Shown: piece by piece, positions 1-7,706 of the stretch
Position numbering within the stretch: the first letter of the stretch is position 1
How the letters are laid out: the number at the start of each line of letters is the position of its first letter
DNA from: JAQIBY01 sp964418565
GTDB lineage: Bacteria; Bacteroidota; Bacteroidia; Bacteroidales; ML635J-15
Assembly: GCA_964418565.1 (NCBI GenBank)
Contig: CAYQMB010000066.1
Coordinates: 1 to 16,366 of the forward strand
Length of the DNA: 16,366 nt
Direction: 5' to 3'
Notes under the pieces: generated by a model
The model's input: the letters and a program-made list of their open reading frames with translations, nothing else
Database searches by the model: none
Told to the model about the DNA's origin: nothing
Position numbers and translations under genes: made by a program

Positions 1-66
1 AAAGTTCAAAACTTTCGTAAAGCTAAAAAGGCCGGTTCTGAAAAAGCGTCGGTGTATGGCTTTTAG
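1..66 (+). CDS. possible C-terminal end of a protein (5' truncated)
   Basis: Reading frame 1 is open from the window edge to a TAG stop at 64-66. It gives about 21 residues rich in Lys and Ala and ending in SVYGF. The codons are unremarkable for this genome. The family cannot be recognised from so short a piece, and an open frame of this length could arise by chance. The next bases (67-200) contain no convincing gene, so this would be the last gene before the REP-like array. Confidence 0.35.
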   Translation, partial: KVQNFRKAKKAGSEKASVYGF

Positions 67-200
67 TGCAGCCTGCCGTTCACGCTGCTGATGGTGTCAG
101 CAAAGAGCTTTCGCTGGTCGCTTTTGCTGCCACACAGCAGCATGCTCACAGCCGGCTCCAGCTATCAGCCGCCCACCTTACGCGAAATGTCTGCCCTTCG

Positions 201-440
201 GTGACAACTGGCAGGGCAACTCAAATCAGGTACAGGCAACGTCAATGCCTATTAAGCCCCGACCAAATGCCGCCCTGAAAGGGCAGCTCAAATCAGGTAC
301 GGGCAACGTCCGTACCTGCTTAAATCAGGTTCGTGCAACGTCCGTACCTACTCAAATCAGGTAGGCAACGTCTGTGCCTCAATTCCAGAATGGGCATCGT
401 CCATACCGCTACATCATGGTATGAACGATGTCTGTCCCAT
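201..440. repeat. left REP-like palindrome array beside the RAYT gene
   Basis: Four clear copies of a 21-23 base hairpin unit lie at 228-250, 295-317, 327-349 and 359-379, with two decayed copies near 387-407 and 414-440. The consensus has 8-bp arms AGGTACGG and CCGTACCT around the loop GCAACGT. Each of the four clear copies is preceded directly by AAATC. A second small palindrome with arms GCCCT and AGGGC and loop GAA sits at 272-284. The array occupies the 381-base gap between base 66 and the RAYT gene; bases 67-200 show nothing I can name. Irregular spacing, arm mismatches and the second palindrome type fit REP/BIME elements rather than CRISPR. Confidence 0.8.
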
Positions 441-447
441 TTTATAT

Positions 448-903
448 TCAATCACGCCATAAATAATCCTCGTCAAAATCCATACCCATCCGTTTCAACC
501 ATGCGATGTATTCATCCCTTTTTGAAACAGTTTTGTGATGTTCTTTTTGATTTTCAATGTAGCGAATAACCTTATCAACATTCAAATAATCCACTGAAAA
601 TGCACCATAACCTGATTGCCAGGCAAAATGGTTATAATGATTATCAAGCGTTTTTATCCAGCGACTGCTATGACGCTTGATTTCCTCTACCTGTTTTGAT
701 AGGCATAGTTTTGGTGACAATCGTAAAAGTACATGCACATGGTTATGTGTGCCGTTAATGCAAATCGGATAACTACCGTTGTCCAGGATTATCTTTCCAA
801 TATACGCGTACAATCTTGCATCATCAATACTCCGAATCTTTATTCTGTTCCTCTTCGTGTGAAAAATGATGTGCACGATTAATTTTGATAAACTTTGTCC
901 CAT
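448..903 (-). CDS. REP-associated tyrosine transposase (RAYT, IS200-like Y1 family)
   Basis: This 151-residue protein belongs to the Y1 HUH single-strand transposases that excise or process REP palindromes. The N-terminus MGQSLSKLIVHIIFHTK is the usual RAYT opening. The metal-binding HUH motif is H55-V-H57 inside THNHVHVLL. WQSGYGAFSV follows at 95-104. The probable catalytic tyrosine is Y115 in RYIENQKEHH. The length is normal and the gene appears intact. The start is the ATG at 903-901; an AT-rich leader without a Shine-Dalgarno precedes it. REP-like arrays flank it on both sides, as expected for a RAYT and its substrates. The leader and the stretch to about 1020 are markedly AT-rich compared with the neighbourhood, which could mark an acquired segment. 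Motif-level assignment is firm; activity is inferred. Confidence 0.92.
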   Translation of the reverse strand: MGQSLSKLIVHIIFHTKRNRIKIRSIDDARLYAYIGKIILDNGSYPICINGTHNHVHVLLRLSPKLCLSKQVEEIKRHSSRWIKTLDNHYNHFAWQSGYGAFSVDYLNVDKVIRYIENQKEHHKTVSKRDEYIAWLKRMGMDFDEDYLWRD

Positions 904-928
904 AATTATATTTTATTTTGGTTTGGAA

Positions 929-936
929 CAAAAATA
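929..936 (-). promoter_or_regulatory. candidate -7 element of the RAYT gene
   Basis: On the minus strand this reads TATTTTTG, a full match to the Bacteroidetes -7 consensus TAnnTTTG, 25 bases before the RAYT ATG. No TTTG is seen at the right distance upstream, so only half of the promoter is supported. Confidence 0.35.
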
Positions 937-1030
937 GATGCCTTGAAAATTTACTTCCGTATAATAATTATTTGTATTCGATTAATATTCGTTTGTAAAC
1001 GTTTGAAAATAATTAATTCCTGGTTGATCT

Positions 1031-1308
1031 GCCCTTTCAGGGCGAAACATCTGTTTCCCATTTTAGGCTACGACGGTGCCGTAGCCTAAATGAATTGCCC
1101 TTTCAGGGCGTTCATAAAAGCAAATGCTGATTTTTTCGCCTCAATGTGACAACTGAATCCCATTCCGCCCTGAAAGGGCAGCTAAAATCAGGTACGGGCA
1201 ACGTCCGTACCTACTGAGCCCCAACCAGATCCCGCCCTGAAAGGGCAGCTAATTACACGGATGGGCACCGTCCGTACCTCAAATCAGGTACGGGCAACGT
1301 CCGTGCCG
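1031..1308. repeat. right REP-like palindrome array beside the RAYT gene
   Basis: Hairpin units identical or close to those of the left array lie at 1190-1212 (perfect consensus), about 1257-1279 (shortened arms ACGGA and TCCGT) and 1286-1308. The units at 1190 and 1286 are preceded by AAATC. The small GCCCT/AGGGC palindrome occurs four times: 1031-1043 and 1097-1109 in one orientation, 1167-1179 and 1234-1246 in the other. Bases 1217-1250 repeat bases 255-288 of the left array with few changes. The array fills most of the 458-base gap between the RAYT and the oxidoreductase gene; 904-1030 is AT-rich and otherwise featureless. Confidence 0.8.
1062..1090. repeat. inverted variant REP hairpin with covarying arms
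   Basis: A perfect 11-bp stem, TTTAGGCTACG (1062-1072) with CGTAGCCTAAA (1080-1090), encloses a 7-base loop. Read on the minus strand it has the architecture of the array unit (AGG arm, loop GCACCGT, CCT arm), but with different arm bases that still pair. It is flanked by two GCCCT/AGGGC palindromes. Confidence 0.7.
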
Positions 1309-1361
1309 GTTCAGACCACGTATGGTGAATGTGATAAATTTCAGGTTGGTAAAATAGATAT

Positions 1362-1937
1362 TTACACCTTGGAGGCAATTTCCCTTACCTGTTCCAGCAT
1401 GCGTTTGCGTTCTTCGTCGGTAACATCCTGTACAGCGTGGAAATAGGTGTGGTTCAAAATTTCCATCCCACAAAATTCAAATATGCATTTCTCTGTGATG
1501 GTGTTTAAGGCATCACGCTGGGCCTGAGAATTGAAAAACTCGGTGGAACCCGTGGTATTAAACAGCATTACCTTTTTATCTGTCAGCAGGGGGGTGGCTT
1601 TACCGTTTTCGGTGCGGAAGGCAAAACCTTCCAGAAATACGCGCTCGATATAGCCTTTCAGCATGGCAGGCATTCCCGACCACCATATCGGGTATACAAA
1701 GGCAATGACATCTGCCCGCTCAATGAATTTTTGTTCTTCGGTTATTTCCGTGGGGTATTTTTCTTCATCTATGCTTTCCAGATCTTTGCGGCTAAGTACA
1801 GGGTTGAATTTTATCGTGTACAAATCGCGTACAACTACTTCATGACCATCTTTATTGAAAGTTTCACCCAGGGCATCGCGTACAGCAGAATTAAAACTGG
1901 GCTCCTTGTAATTGGCGTATATAATTAATGTGTTCAT
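1362..1937 (-). CDS. NAD(P)H-dependent oxidoreductase, flavodoxin-like fold
   Basis: This 191-residue cytoplasmic protein belongs to the Flavodoxin_2 family (NQO1, MdaB, YwrO and Kef-ancillary types), which use FMN or FAD to reduce quinones or other electrophiles by two electrons. The first strand MNTLIIYANYKEPSFNSAV leads into the flavin phosphate loop. The diagnostic block is FVYPIWWSGMPAMLKGYIERV at about 79-99. The TTGS segment near 128-131 is the next flavin contact. Length is typical. The ATG at 1937-1935 is preceded by AAGGAG about 13 bases upstream, an unusually clear ribosome site for this window, and by a good promoter candidate. The gene stands alone, divergent from the metal-efflux operon. 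The substrate cannot be read from the sequence. Confidence 0.88.
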   Translation of the reverse strand: MNTLIIYANYKEPSFNSAVRDALGETFNKDGHEVVVRDLYTIKFNPVLSRKDLESIDEEKYPTEITEEQKFIERADVIAFVYPIWWSGMPAMLKGYIERVFLEGFAFRTENGKATPLLTDKKVMLFNTTGSTEFFNSQAQRDALNTITEKCIFEFCGMEILNHTYFHAVQDVTDEERKRMLEQVREIASKV

Positions 1938-1971
1938 ATCTGTTTATCCTTCTCCTTTTCTTTCTATGGTT

Positions 1972-2002
1972 CAAAATTGCTAAAGTCTGAAAGAATAACA
2001 AA
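1972..2002 (-). promoter_or_regulatory. candidate Bacteroidetes promoter of the oxidoreductase gene
   Basis: On the minus strand TTTG (2002-1999), 19 bases, then CAATTTTG (1979-1972) match TTTG-N19-TAnnTTTG with one mismatch. The -7 box ends 34 bases before the ATG, leaving room for the AAGGAG ribosome site. Confidence 0.5.
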
Positions 2003-2167
2003 ATCAGATACATAATGTTTTTTATGTTCTTTGGCAGTGATATTTCTCCCTTGTGTTGTTGCCGTGCAGGTATTGATGCAATTAAACCTTTTGTTTGTTT
2101 TGGCATCATATACCTAAACATTCTTTCATACGAATTGTTAAATACGCAGATTGACAAGTTATTTTAC

Positions 2168-3424
2168 ATGTTTATGATGAAATTAAATATCGCAGCACTG
2201 CTGGCAGGGCTACTTATGATTATGCCTGCACATGCCCAAAACAATGCAGAAGATTCTTTGCTGGACCTTCATGAGGCTGTCTCAATGGCAATGGAAAACA
2301 ACCCTGCTTACATGACACTCCAGGGTATGAGGAATGAAGTTAAGCATAACTGGAAAAGTGAATCCGGCATTGTTCAGCCGGAGCTTAGTTACACCCGCGA
2401 AGGCCTTGGCGACACCGACCAGTTTTTTGAACAGCGGATGTCAATCAGCCAGTCGCTGGAACAGCCTTTTTCCGTAATTCAGAAATCCAAAGCGGCCGAC
2501 TGGAGACTAAAAGCTCTCAACAAACGCATTGAAGCCTATGGCCGACAGCTAAAAGAGGATGTCAAAATGCAGTACATCGAGCTGCTGTATGCCATACATA
2601 TGGATAGCCTCAGAGCCGAACGCATCCGCACAGCGGAAAAACTCAGGGAAGCCGTGGAATTTAAATTTGAACAGGGCTCCGCCGATAAAATTGATGTCCT
2701 CAATGCACGGGTAAGGTTAGATAAGGCAAAGAATGAGAAAAACAACAGCCTTGCCCAATTGCATAGGGAAAGGTACCGCTTGTTTGAACTCATTGGTCTG
2801 GATCCTGAGCAACAAAAGTACGAAATTCGCTTTGCCGACAGCCTTCAGACCTACGAACCACGCATTTCTCAGGATTCAGTGCTGGCTTCCCTGGAGAATT
2901 ACCCGGCGTATGAACAATACCGTATGAACATCACGGCAGCAGAACACAGCGTGAAAGCAGCTAAAGCGGGCTGGTTCCCCTCACTCAGTGTATCGTATTA
3001 CCAGCAGGATTTTAGCAATGGATTCAATTATCAGGGTTTTGAAGTTGGCGTTGGGATCCCCTTGTGGGGTGCCCACGGTATACGAGGTGATGTAAAAACC
3101 AGACAGGCCCTGCTGAATCAGGCCGACTGGCAGGCCGAGGGCAAGATGCTGGAAATGAAACGGCAGGTTGAACATGCCTGGCATGCCTATGAAGAAGCCA
3201 GGGAAGTTATTCAACGCTATCAGTCAGGTCAGATGAAGGAAAGCACGGATTTATTGAAACTCACCGAAGAAGCTTACCGCCTTGGTGAAATCGATCTTAT
3301 CCGCCTCATTGATGCCCAGCAGCTTTATCTCGACAATCAGGCACTTTATCTGAAATCCCTCAGGGATTATTACATATACCTCAGTCAACTCGAAAAATTT
3401 ATAAACAAAGAACTGGTTTATTGA
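2168..3424 (+). CDS. TolC-family outer-membrane channel of a heavy-metal RND pump (CzcC/CusC-like)
   Basis: This protein of about 418 residues is the outer-membrane and periplasmic tunnel of a tripartite efflux pump. From the ATG at 2168 (or 2174/2177) it begins with a Sec signal peptide, MKLNIAALLAGLLMIMPAHA, probably cut before Gln. The mature protein has the twofold OEP repeat: long charged helices rich in Gln, Glu and Lys alternate with short amphipathic strands (for example SLSVSYYQQDF and FEVGVGIPLWG). There is no lipobox Cys, unlike E. coli CusC. The frame is open further upstream to 2015, but that extension would bury the signal peptide, so I reject it. It is first in a three-gene operon; its TGA stop at 3422-3424 lies 2 bases before the next ATG. 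No metal-sensing regulator is encoded nearby. Confidence 0.88.
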   Translation: MFMMKLNIAALLAGLLMIMPAHAQNNAEDSLLDLHEAVSMAMENNPAYMTLQGMRNEVKHNWKSESGIVQPELSYTREGLGDTDQFFEQRMSISQSLEQPFSVIQKSKAADWRLKALNKRIEAYGRQLKEDVKMQYIELLYAIHMDSLRAERIRTAEKLREAVEFKFEQGSADKIDVLNARVRLDKAKNEKNNSLAQLHRERYRLFELIGLDPEQQKYEIRFADSLQTYEPRISQDSVLASLENYPAYEQYRMNITAAEHSVKAAKAGWFPSLSVSYYQQDFSNGFNYQGFEVGVGIPLWGAHGIRGDVKTRQALLNQADWQAEGKMLEMKRQVEHAWHAYEEAREVIQRYQSGQMKESTDLLKLTEEAYRLGEIDLIRLIDAQQLYLDNQALYLKSLRDYYIYLSQLEKFINKELVY

Positions 3425-3426
3425 TT

Positions 3427-4596
3427 ATGATGAAAAAAGCAAGCATATTAATCAGTGCGTTTGCCTTATTGATGCTTGGCAATGCGTGCAAGGATGACGG
3501 TGGCGAACAAATCGCTGACACCGAAACCACACAGACAGAAAAGAATACGGTAACACTGGATACCAGCAAACTTAAGCCCTCGGAAATTGAACTGTATGAG
3601 CTGGGCAGTCGTGATGTGCCGCTAAAACGGGCTGTTCCCGGCGTGGCAATGGCAGCACCAAATTACATTTCCATGGTGTCGGCTCCGCTGGATGGGATCG
3701 TAAGCAAGCTTTATCTGAACGAAGGCGAGCGGGTACGCAAAGGCCAGGTTATTCTTGAAATAGAAAGCCTTGAATACGGCAATCTGCTTTCCGATTTTCT
3801 GAAAGCAGACTCTGAGCTTAGTTACCAGAAAGGACGCCTACAGCGAAGCGAACAGCTTGCTGAACGAGGTGTTGCTCCGGAATCAGAGCTGGAAAGTGTC
3901 AGAGCGGAAAAAAACAGAGCAGAAGCTAATTTAAAGGCCGTGAGGGCGCGATTGCTTGCTCTTGGAATGTCTCCGGCAGAAATTGAAAGACTAAAATCCA
4001 GTGAAAACATTGAGCCCCACTTGCTGGTGCGATCCAAAATAAGCGGAATTATTGATGAGCATAATGCTGAACTGGGAATGCCGGTAAATGCATACGAGCA
4101 ACTTGCATCCGTTGTTAACACGGAAAAACTGCTTGTTAAGGCCTGGCTTTCTCCTGAAGATCTTAATTCGGTATCAGTAGGTGATTCGGTGAGTATTTCA
4201 AGACGGACAAGTCCTGAAGAAGGCTCAATATATTCTGTAATATCCACCATCAATCCCGCCCTGGACAAGGCCAACCAGTCTGTAATTGCCAACATTTACA
4301 TCCGAACCGGTAAAAACTGGCCGGTACCCGGCGAAAATGTCCGGGTGGAGCTTAGTTCTGAAATGAATGGCGGGCTTCTGGCTGTTCCCAGGGATGCTGT
4401 TACGTATCTGGGTGATAAAGAAGTGGTTTTTGTGAAAACCGGAGACCTTCAGTTTCAGGTACGTCAGATACAATCCCGTTACGATGATAATCAGTACAGC
4501 TTTGTGTCTGATGGTCTCCAAAAAGGTGAAAAAGTTGCCGTTTCAGAGGTGTTTACACTCAAGTCCATGTTGCGTTTTAACGAATTTTCAGACTAG
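3427..4596 (+). CDS. RND efflux periplasmic adaptor (membrane fusion protein, CzcB/CusB-like), lipoprotein
   Basis: This protein of about 389 residues links the RND permease to the outer-membrane channel. The N-terminus MMKKASILISAFALLMLGNAC is a lipoprotein signal; the lipidated Cys is followed by KDDGG. The adaptor domain order is visible. A barrel-sandwich half (VSAPLDGIVSKLYLNEGERV then KGQVILEIES) is followed by a helical hairpin of heptad-like charged residues (about 120-185). The second sandwich half (LLVRSKISGIIDEHNAELG), a beta-barrel and a membrane-proximal domain ending in LQKGEKVAVSEVFTLKSML complete it. I see no His- or Met-rich metal-binding extension of the kind in CzcB or CusB. 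The start is 3427 or 3430; a TTG at 3421 overlaps the previous stop and is unlikely. The permease ATG begins 6 bases after its stop. Confidence 0.9.
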   Translation: MMKKASILISAFALLMLGNACKDDGGEQIADTETTQTEKNTVTLDTSKLKPSEIELYELGSRDVPLKRAVPGVAMAAPNYISMVSAPLDGIVSKLYLNEGERVRKGQVILEIESLEYGNLLSDFLKADSELSYQKGRLQRSEQLAERGVAPESELESVRAEKNRAEANLKAVRARLLALGMSPAEIERLKSSENIEPHLLVRSKISGIIDEHNAELGMPVNAYEQLASVVNTEKLLVKAWLSPEDLNSVSVGDSVSISRRTSPEEGSIYSVISTINPALDKANQSVIANIYIRTGKNWPVPGENVRVELSSEMNGGLLAVPRDAVTYLGDKEVVFVKTGDLQFQVRQIQSRYDDNQYSFVSDGLQKGEKVAVSEVFTLKSMLRFNEFSD

Positions 4597-4602
4597 ATCG
4601 CT

Positions 4603-7600
4603 ATGCTAAATAAAATTATAGAATTTTCTGTTAAGCAAAAGTACATTGCCCTTTCCCTGGTTGTGTTAATGGCTGTTGGCGGGTTTTTTGCATTGAAAAA
4701 CATTCCGATCAACTCACAACCCGATGTGACGCCTGTTCAGGTGCTTGTGATCACCAAAGCCGGACGCTATTCTCCATACGATGTGGAAAAGCTGGTTTCC
4801 TACCCAATTGAAAACTCCATGAACGGGCTACCGGACGTGAAAGAGGTTCGATCCATCTCGCAGTTTGGTCTGTCGGCAGTGACCATAGAATTTGATGAAA
4901 ACACAGATATTTACTTTGCCCGACAACTGGTCAGCCAGCGCATACAGTCTGTTGCCGATGAACTGCCGCAAGGGGTTTCTGCACCCCAATTGGGCCCGGT
5001 CTCAACTGCTATGGGTGAAATCTATCAGTACCAGGTGAAAGGTCCGGGGTACAGTCTCACAGAGCTGAGAACAATCCACGACTGGCTGATTATTCCGCAA
5101 CTGAAAACGGTACGTGGTGTTACAGAAATTAACTCATTTGGCGGTTTTGTTAAACAATACGATATCATCATTCAGCCCGGTAAGCTGCGCCAGTTTGACA
5201 TCGGGCTGAATACCGTATTTGATGCCGTGGAAAACAACAACTCGGTTGCCGGTGGTAATTACCTCGAACACAATCGTGAACAGTACATTATCCGTGGTGT
5301 GGGCCAAATCGAAAGCATGGATGACATCCGGCGCATCATTGTTAAAAATGTGAATGGTAAACCGGTGTATGTGCATGATATTGCTACTGTAAAGGAAGGG
5401 AAGCAAATCCGGCAGGGTGCTGTTACCCGTGATGGAAAAGGTGAGATTGTAACCGGTATTGTGATGATGCTGCGTGGAGGAAACGGCCGTGAAGTTATCA
5501 GCAACATTGAAGAGCGCATTGATGAAGTGAATGAATCGCTGCCGGAAGGGGTGGAAATTGAGAAATTTTACGATCAGAGTGACCTGATCGCACGTACCAC
5601 CAACACGCTGAGCAAAAACCTGATTGAAGGTGGAATGCTCGTTATTGTTATCCTGCTGCTGCTGCTTGGCGACCTGCGTGGTGCTATCATTGTCGCCCTT
5701 GTGATACCACTTTCCATGTTGTTTGCTTTCATTGGTATGCGGGAGCTGGGCCTTGCGGCTAACCTGATGAGCCTGGGCGCCATCGACTTTGGTATGGTGG
5801 TGGATGGTTCTGTGGTGATGGTGGAAAACATCATCCACCGATCGCGGCATTATAAAAACATGACCCGGGATGAGATGATTATCAAGGCCGCCAAACAGGT
5901 GGCCCGTCCGATATTTTTCGGTGTTCTCATTATTCTGGTAGTTTACATTCCTGTGATGACATTTAGCGGGATGGAAGGTATATTGTATCGCCCCATGGCA
6001 CTGACAGTGGGTATGGCAGTGTTTGGATCGCTGCTGCTTGCACTGGTTTTTGTGCCTGCCATGATGCGCCTGACATACCGCAAACCGAAAGAGGGCAAAA
6101 AGCCGAAAAAAGAAAACCGCATCATTGCATGGCTGAAACCAAGGTACCGCAATTTCCTTGATATAACGCTCAAACACAAGTGGCGGACCATTGGCGTGGC
6201 ATTGCTCGTGTTTGCTGTCAGCATGTTTCTTATGACTCGCCTCGGCTCGGAATTTTTGCCCGAACTGGATGAGGGATCTATATTGATTGAAGAAGTAAGG
6301 ATGCCCAGCGTAACGCTAGAAGAAAGTGTTGAAAAAGCCGATGAACTCGCAGCAGACCTGATGGACAACATACCGGAAATTAAAACGGTAGTGCCAAAAA
6401 CCGGCCGCAGCGACCTGGCCAACGACTGGATGGGGGTTCACCAGACCGATATCTGGGTTATCCTCAAAGAAAGGGATGAATGGCGGGATGGCCTTGAAAA
6501 ACAAGATATTATTGATGAAATAGAGCCTTACCTTGCCGATGAACCAGGCTTGTCATACAACTTTACGCAGCCAATTGCCATGCGGGTAGATGAGCTTACC
6601 AGTGGCGTGAAGTCTGATCTGGCGGTTGTGATTTACGGAGAAAGCCTTGACAGCCTGAAAGCAGTCGGGGACAGAATTGCTGCCAGACTGGGAAACCTTG
6701 AAGGAACTGATAATTTTTATGTCGATCAGCCGGTAGGACAACCATACCTTACCATTGAAGCCGACCGCGAGTCTCTGGCTTCTTTTGGCCTCAATGTAAG
6801 TGATGTTCAGGCTGTGATTGAAGCCGGTATTGGTGGTAAAAGCGTGAGTGATATGTTCAAAGGCCAGCGCCGTTTTGCGGTGCAGGTTCGCTACCCTGAA
6901 GGGCTGCGTGATAATTTTACCCGCATACGCGAAATTCCCGTTCAATTGCCCGATGGTGGATTTGTGCCCCTGAGCCGGGTGACAAAAATTACGGCCCAGG
7001 AAGGCCCCCGCGAAATTCAGCGTGAAAACGGCTGGCGGCGTCTGATTGTCGGAATAAACATTAACGATATTGACATGGGCAGCTATGTGGATAACCTGCA
7101 GGGCATGATTAAGCGTGATGTAGACGTACCGGCCGGTTATTTTATTAATTATGGCGGAAGTTTCGAAAACCAGCAACGTGCTATGAACCACCTTATGCTG
7201 GTGGTACCACTCGTTCTTTTCCTGATTATCGGTTTGCTTTACATCAGTTTCGGGCGTATGCGCTATGCTCTTCTGGTTTTCCTTAACCTGCCGCTGGCTC
7301 TTTCTGGTGGCGTGTTTTTGTTATGGATACGTGATATGTACCTCTCTGTTTCTGCCAGCATTGGCTTTATCGCTTTGTTTGGTGTTGCCGTGCTCAATGG
7401 TATTGTGCTGGTATCGCATCTGAATGAGCTTCGTAAAGATGGTGAAGGCTTGCGCGAAGCCGTGATTGATGGTGCAGCAGACCGTCTGAGGCCTGTGCTT
7501 ATGACTGCGCTGGTAGCGTCCCTGGGCTTTGTGCCCATGGCCTTTAATACCGGTCCGGGTTCAGAGGTGCAGTCGCCATTGGCAACCGTTGTAATTGGTG

Positions 7601-7686
7601 GTTTGATTACTGCAACCCTGCTAACTCTGCTGGTTCTGCCAACCGTGTATCACTGGATGGAGAAAGGACAGGAAAATAAGAAGTAA
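4603..7686 (+). CDS. czcA: heavy-metal efflux RND permease (CzcA/CusA family)
   Basis: This 1027-residue inner-membrane proton antiporter exports metal ions through the adaptor and TolC-like channel. It has the full HME-RND layout: TM1 at about 13-31, a periplasmic porter domain, a TM bundle, a second TM (about residues 530-548), a second porter domain and a C-terminal TM bundle. The fourth TM carries D395, D401 and E408 in IDFGMVVDGSVVMVEN, the same spacing as the proton-relay acids of CzcA. This separates metal pumps from drug pumps. QPIAMRVDELTSG in the second porter domain resembles divalent-metal pumps more than CusA, so Zn, Co, Cd or Ni is a likelier substrate than Cu or Ag; this is inference. 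FGVAVLNGIVLVSHLNELR is the conserved C-terminal TM motif. Length is normal. It is the last gene of the operon, and the next gene converges 20 bases away without a visible terminator. Confidence 0.93.
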   Translation: MLNKIIEFSVKQKYIALSLVVLMAVGGFFALKNIPINSQPDVTPVQVLVITKAGRYSPYDVEKLVSYPIENSMNGLPDVKEVRSISQFGLSAVTIEFDENTDIYFARQLVSQRIQSVADELPQGVSAPQLGPVSTAMGEIYQYQVKGPGYSLTELRTIHDWLIIPQLKTVRGVTEINSFGGFVKQYDIIIQPGKLRQFDIGLNTVFDAVENNNSVAGGNYLEHNREQYIIRGVGQIESMDDIRRIIVKNVNGKPVYVHDIATVKEGKQIRQGAVTRDGKGEIVTGIVMMLRGGNGREVISNIEERIDEVNESLPEGVEIEKFYDQSDLIARTTNTLSKNLIEGGMLVIVILLLLLGDLRGAIIVALVIPLSMLFAFIGMRELGLAANLMSLGAIDFGMVVDGSVVMVENIIHRSRHYKNMTRDEMIIKAAKQVARPIFFGVLIILVVYIPVMTFSGMEGILYRPMALTVGMAVFGSLLLALVFVPAMMRLTYRKPKEGKKPKKENRIIAWLKPRYRNFLDITLKHKWRTIGVALLVFAVSMFLMTRLGSEFLPELDEGSILIEEVRMPSVTLEESVEKADELAADLMDNIPEIKTVVPKTGRSDLANDWMGVHQTDIWVILKERDEWRDGLEKQDIIDEIEPYLADEPGLSYNFTQPIAMRVDELTSGVKSDLAVVIYGESLDSLKAVGDRIAARLGNLEGTDNFYVDQPVGQPYLTIEADRESLASFGLNVSDVQAVIEAGIGGKSVSDMFKGQRRFAVQVRYPEGLRDNFTRIREIPVQLPDGGFVPLSRVTKITAQEGPREIQRENGWRRLIVGININDIDMGSYVDNLQGMIKRDVDVPAGYFINYGGSFENQQRAMNHLMLVVPLVLFLIIGLLYISFGRMRYALLVFLNLPLALSGGVFLLWIRDMYLSVSASIGFIALFGVAVLNGIVLVSHLNELRKDGEGLREAVIDGAADRLRPVLMTALVASLGFVPMAFNTGPGSEVQSPLATVVIGGLITATLLTLLVLPTVYHWMEKGQENKK

Positions 7687-7706
7687 GCCTGCACCGGGGT
7701 ATTGAT

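Noticed and set aside
66..278. Open frame of 70 codons on the plus strand
   Set aside because: It runs into REP-like units and has no recognisable protein character or start signal.
895..1089. Open frame of 64 codons on the plus strand, ending PILGYDGAVA
   Set aside because: It is a translation of the AT-rich RAYT leader plus palindromes; its ending is simply the hairpin at 1062-1090.
201..1308. Evenly repeated short units resembling a CRISPR array
   Set aside because: Units are imperfect, strongly self-complementary, irregularly spaced and mixed with a second palindrome; there are no unique spacers of equal length and no cas genes. REP-like arrays explain them better.
2015..2167. Upstream extension of the TolC-like gene
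   Set aside because: It would place 51 residues before a complete signal peptide; the ATG at 2168-2177 gives a normal secreted protein.
5134..6177. Long minus-strand frame of 347 codons
   Set aside because: It is antisense to the czcA coding sequence, His- and Gln-rich without domain signals, and the plus-strand protein has clear family motifs throughout.
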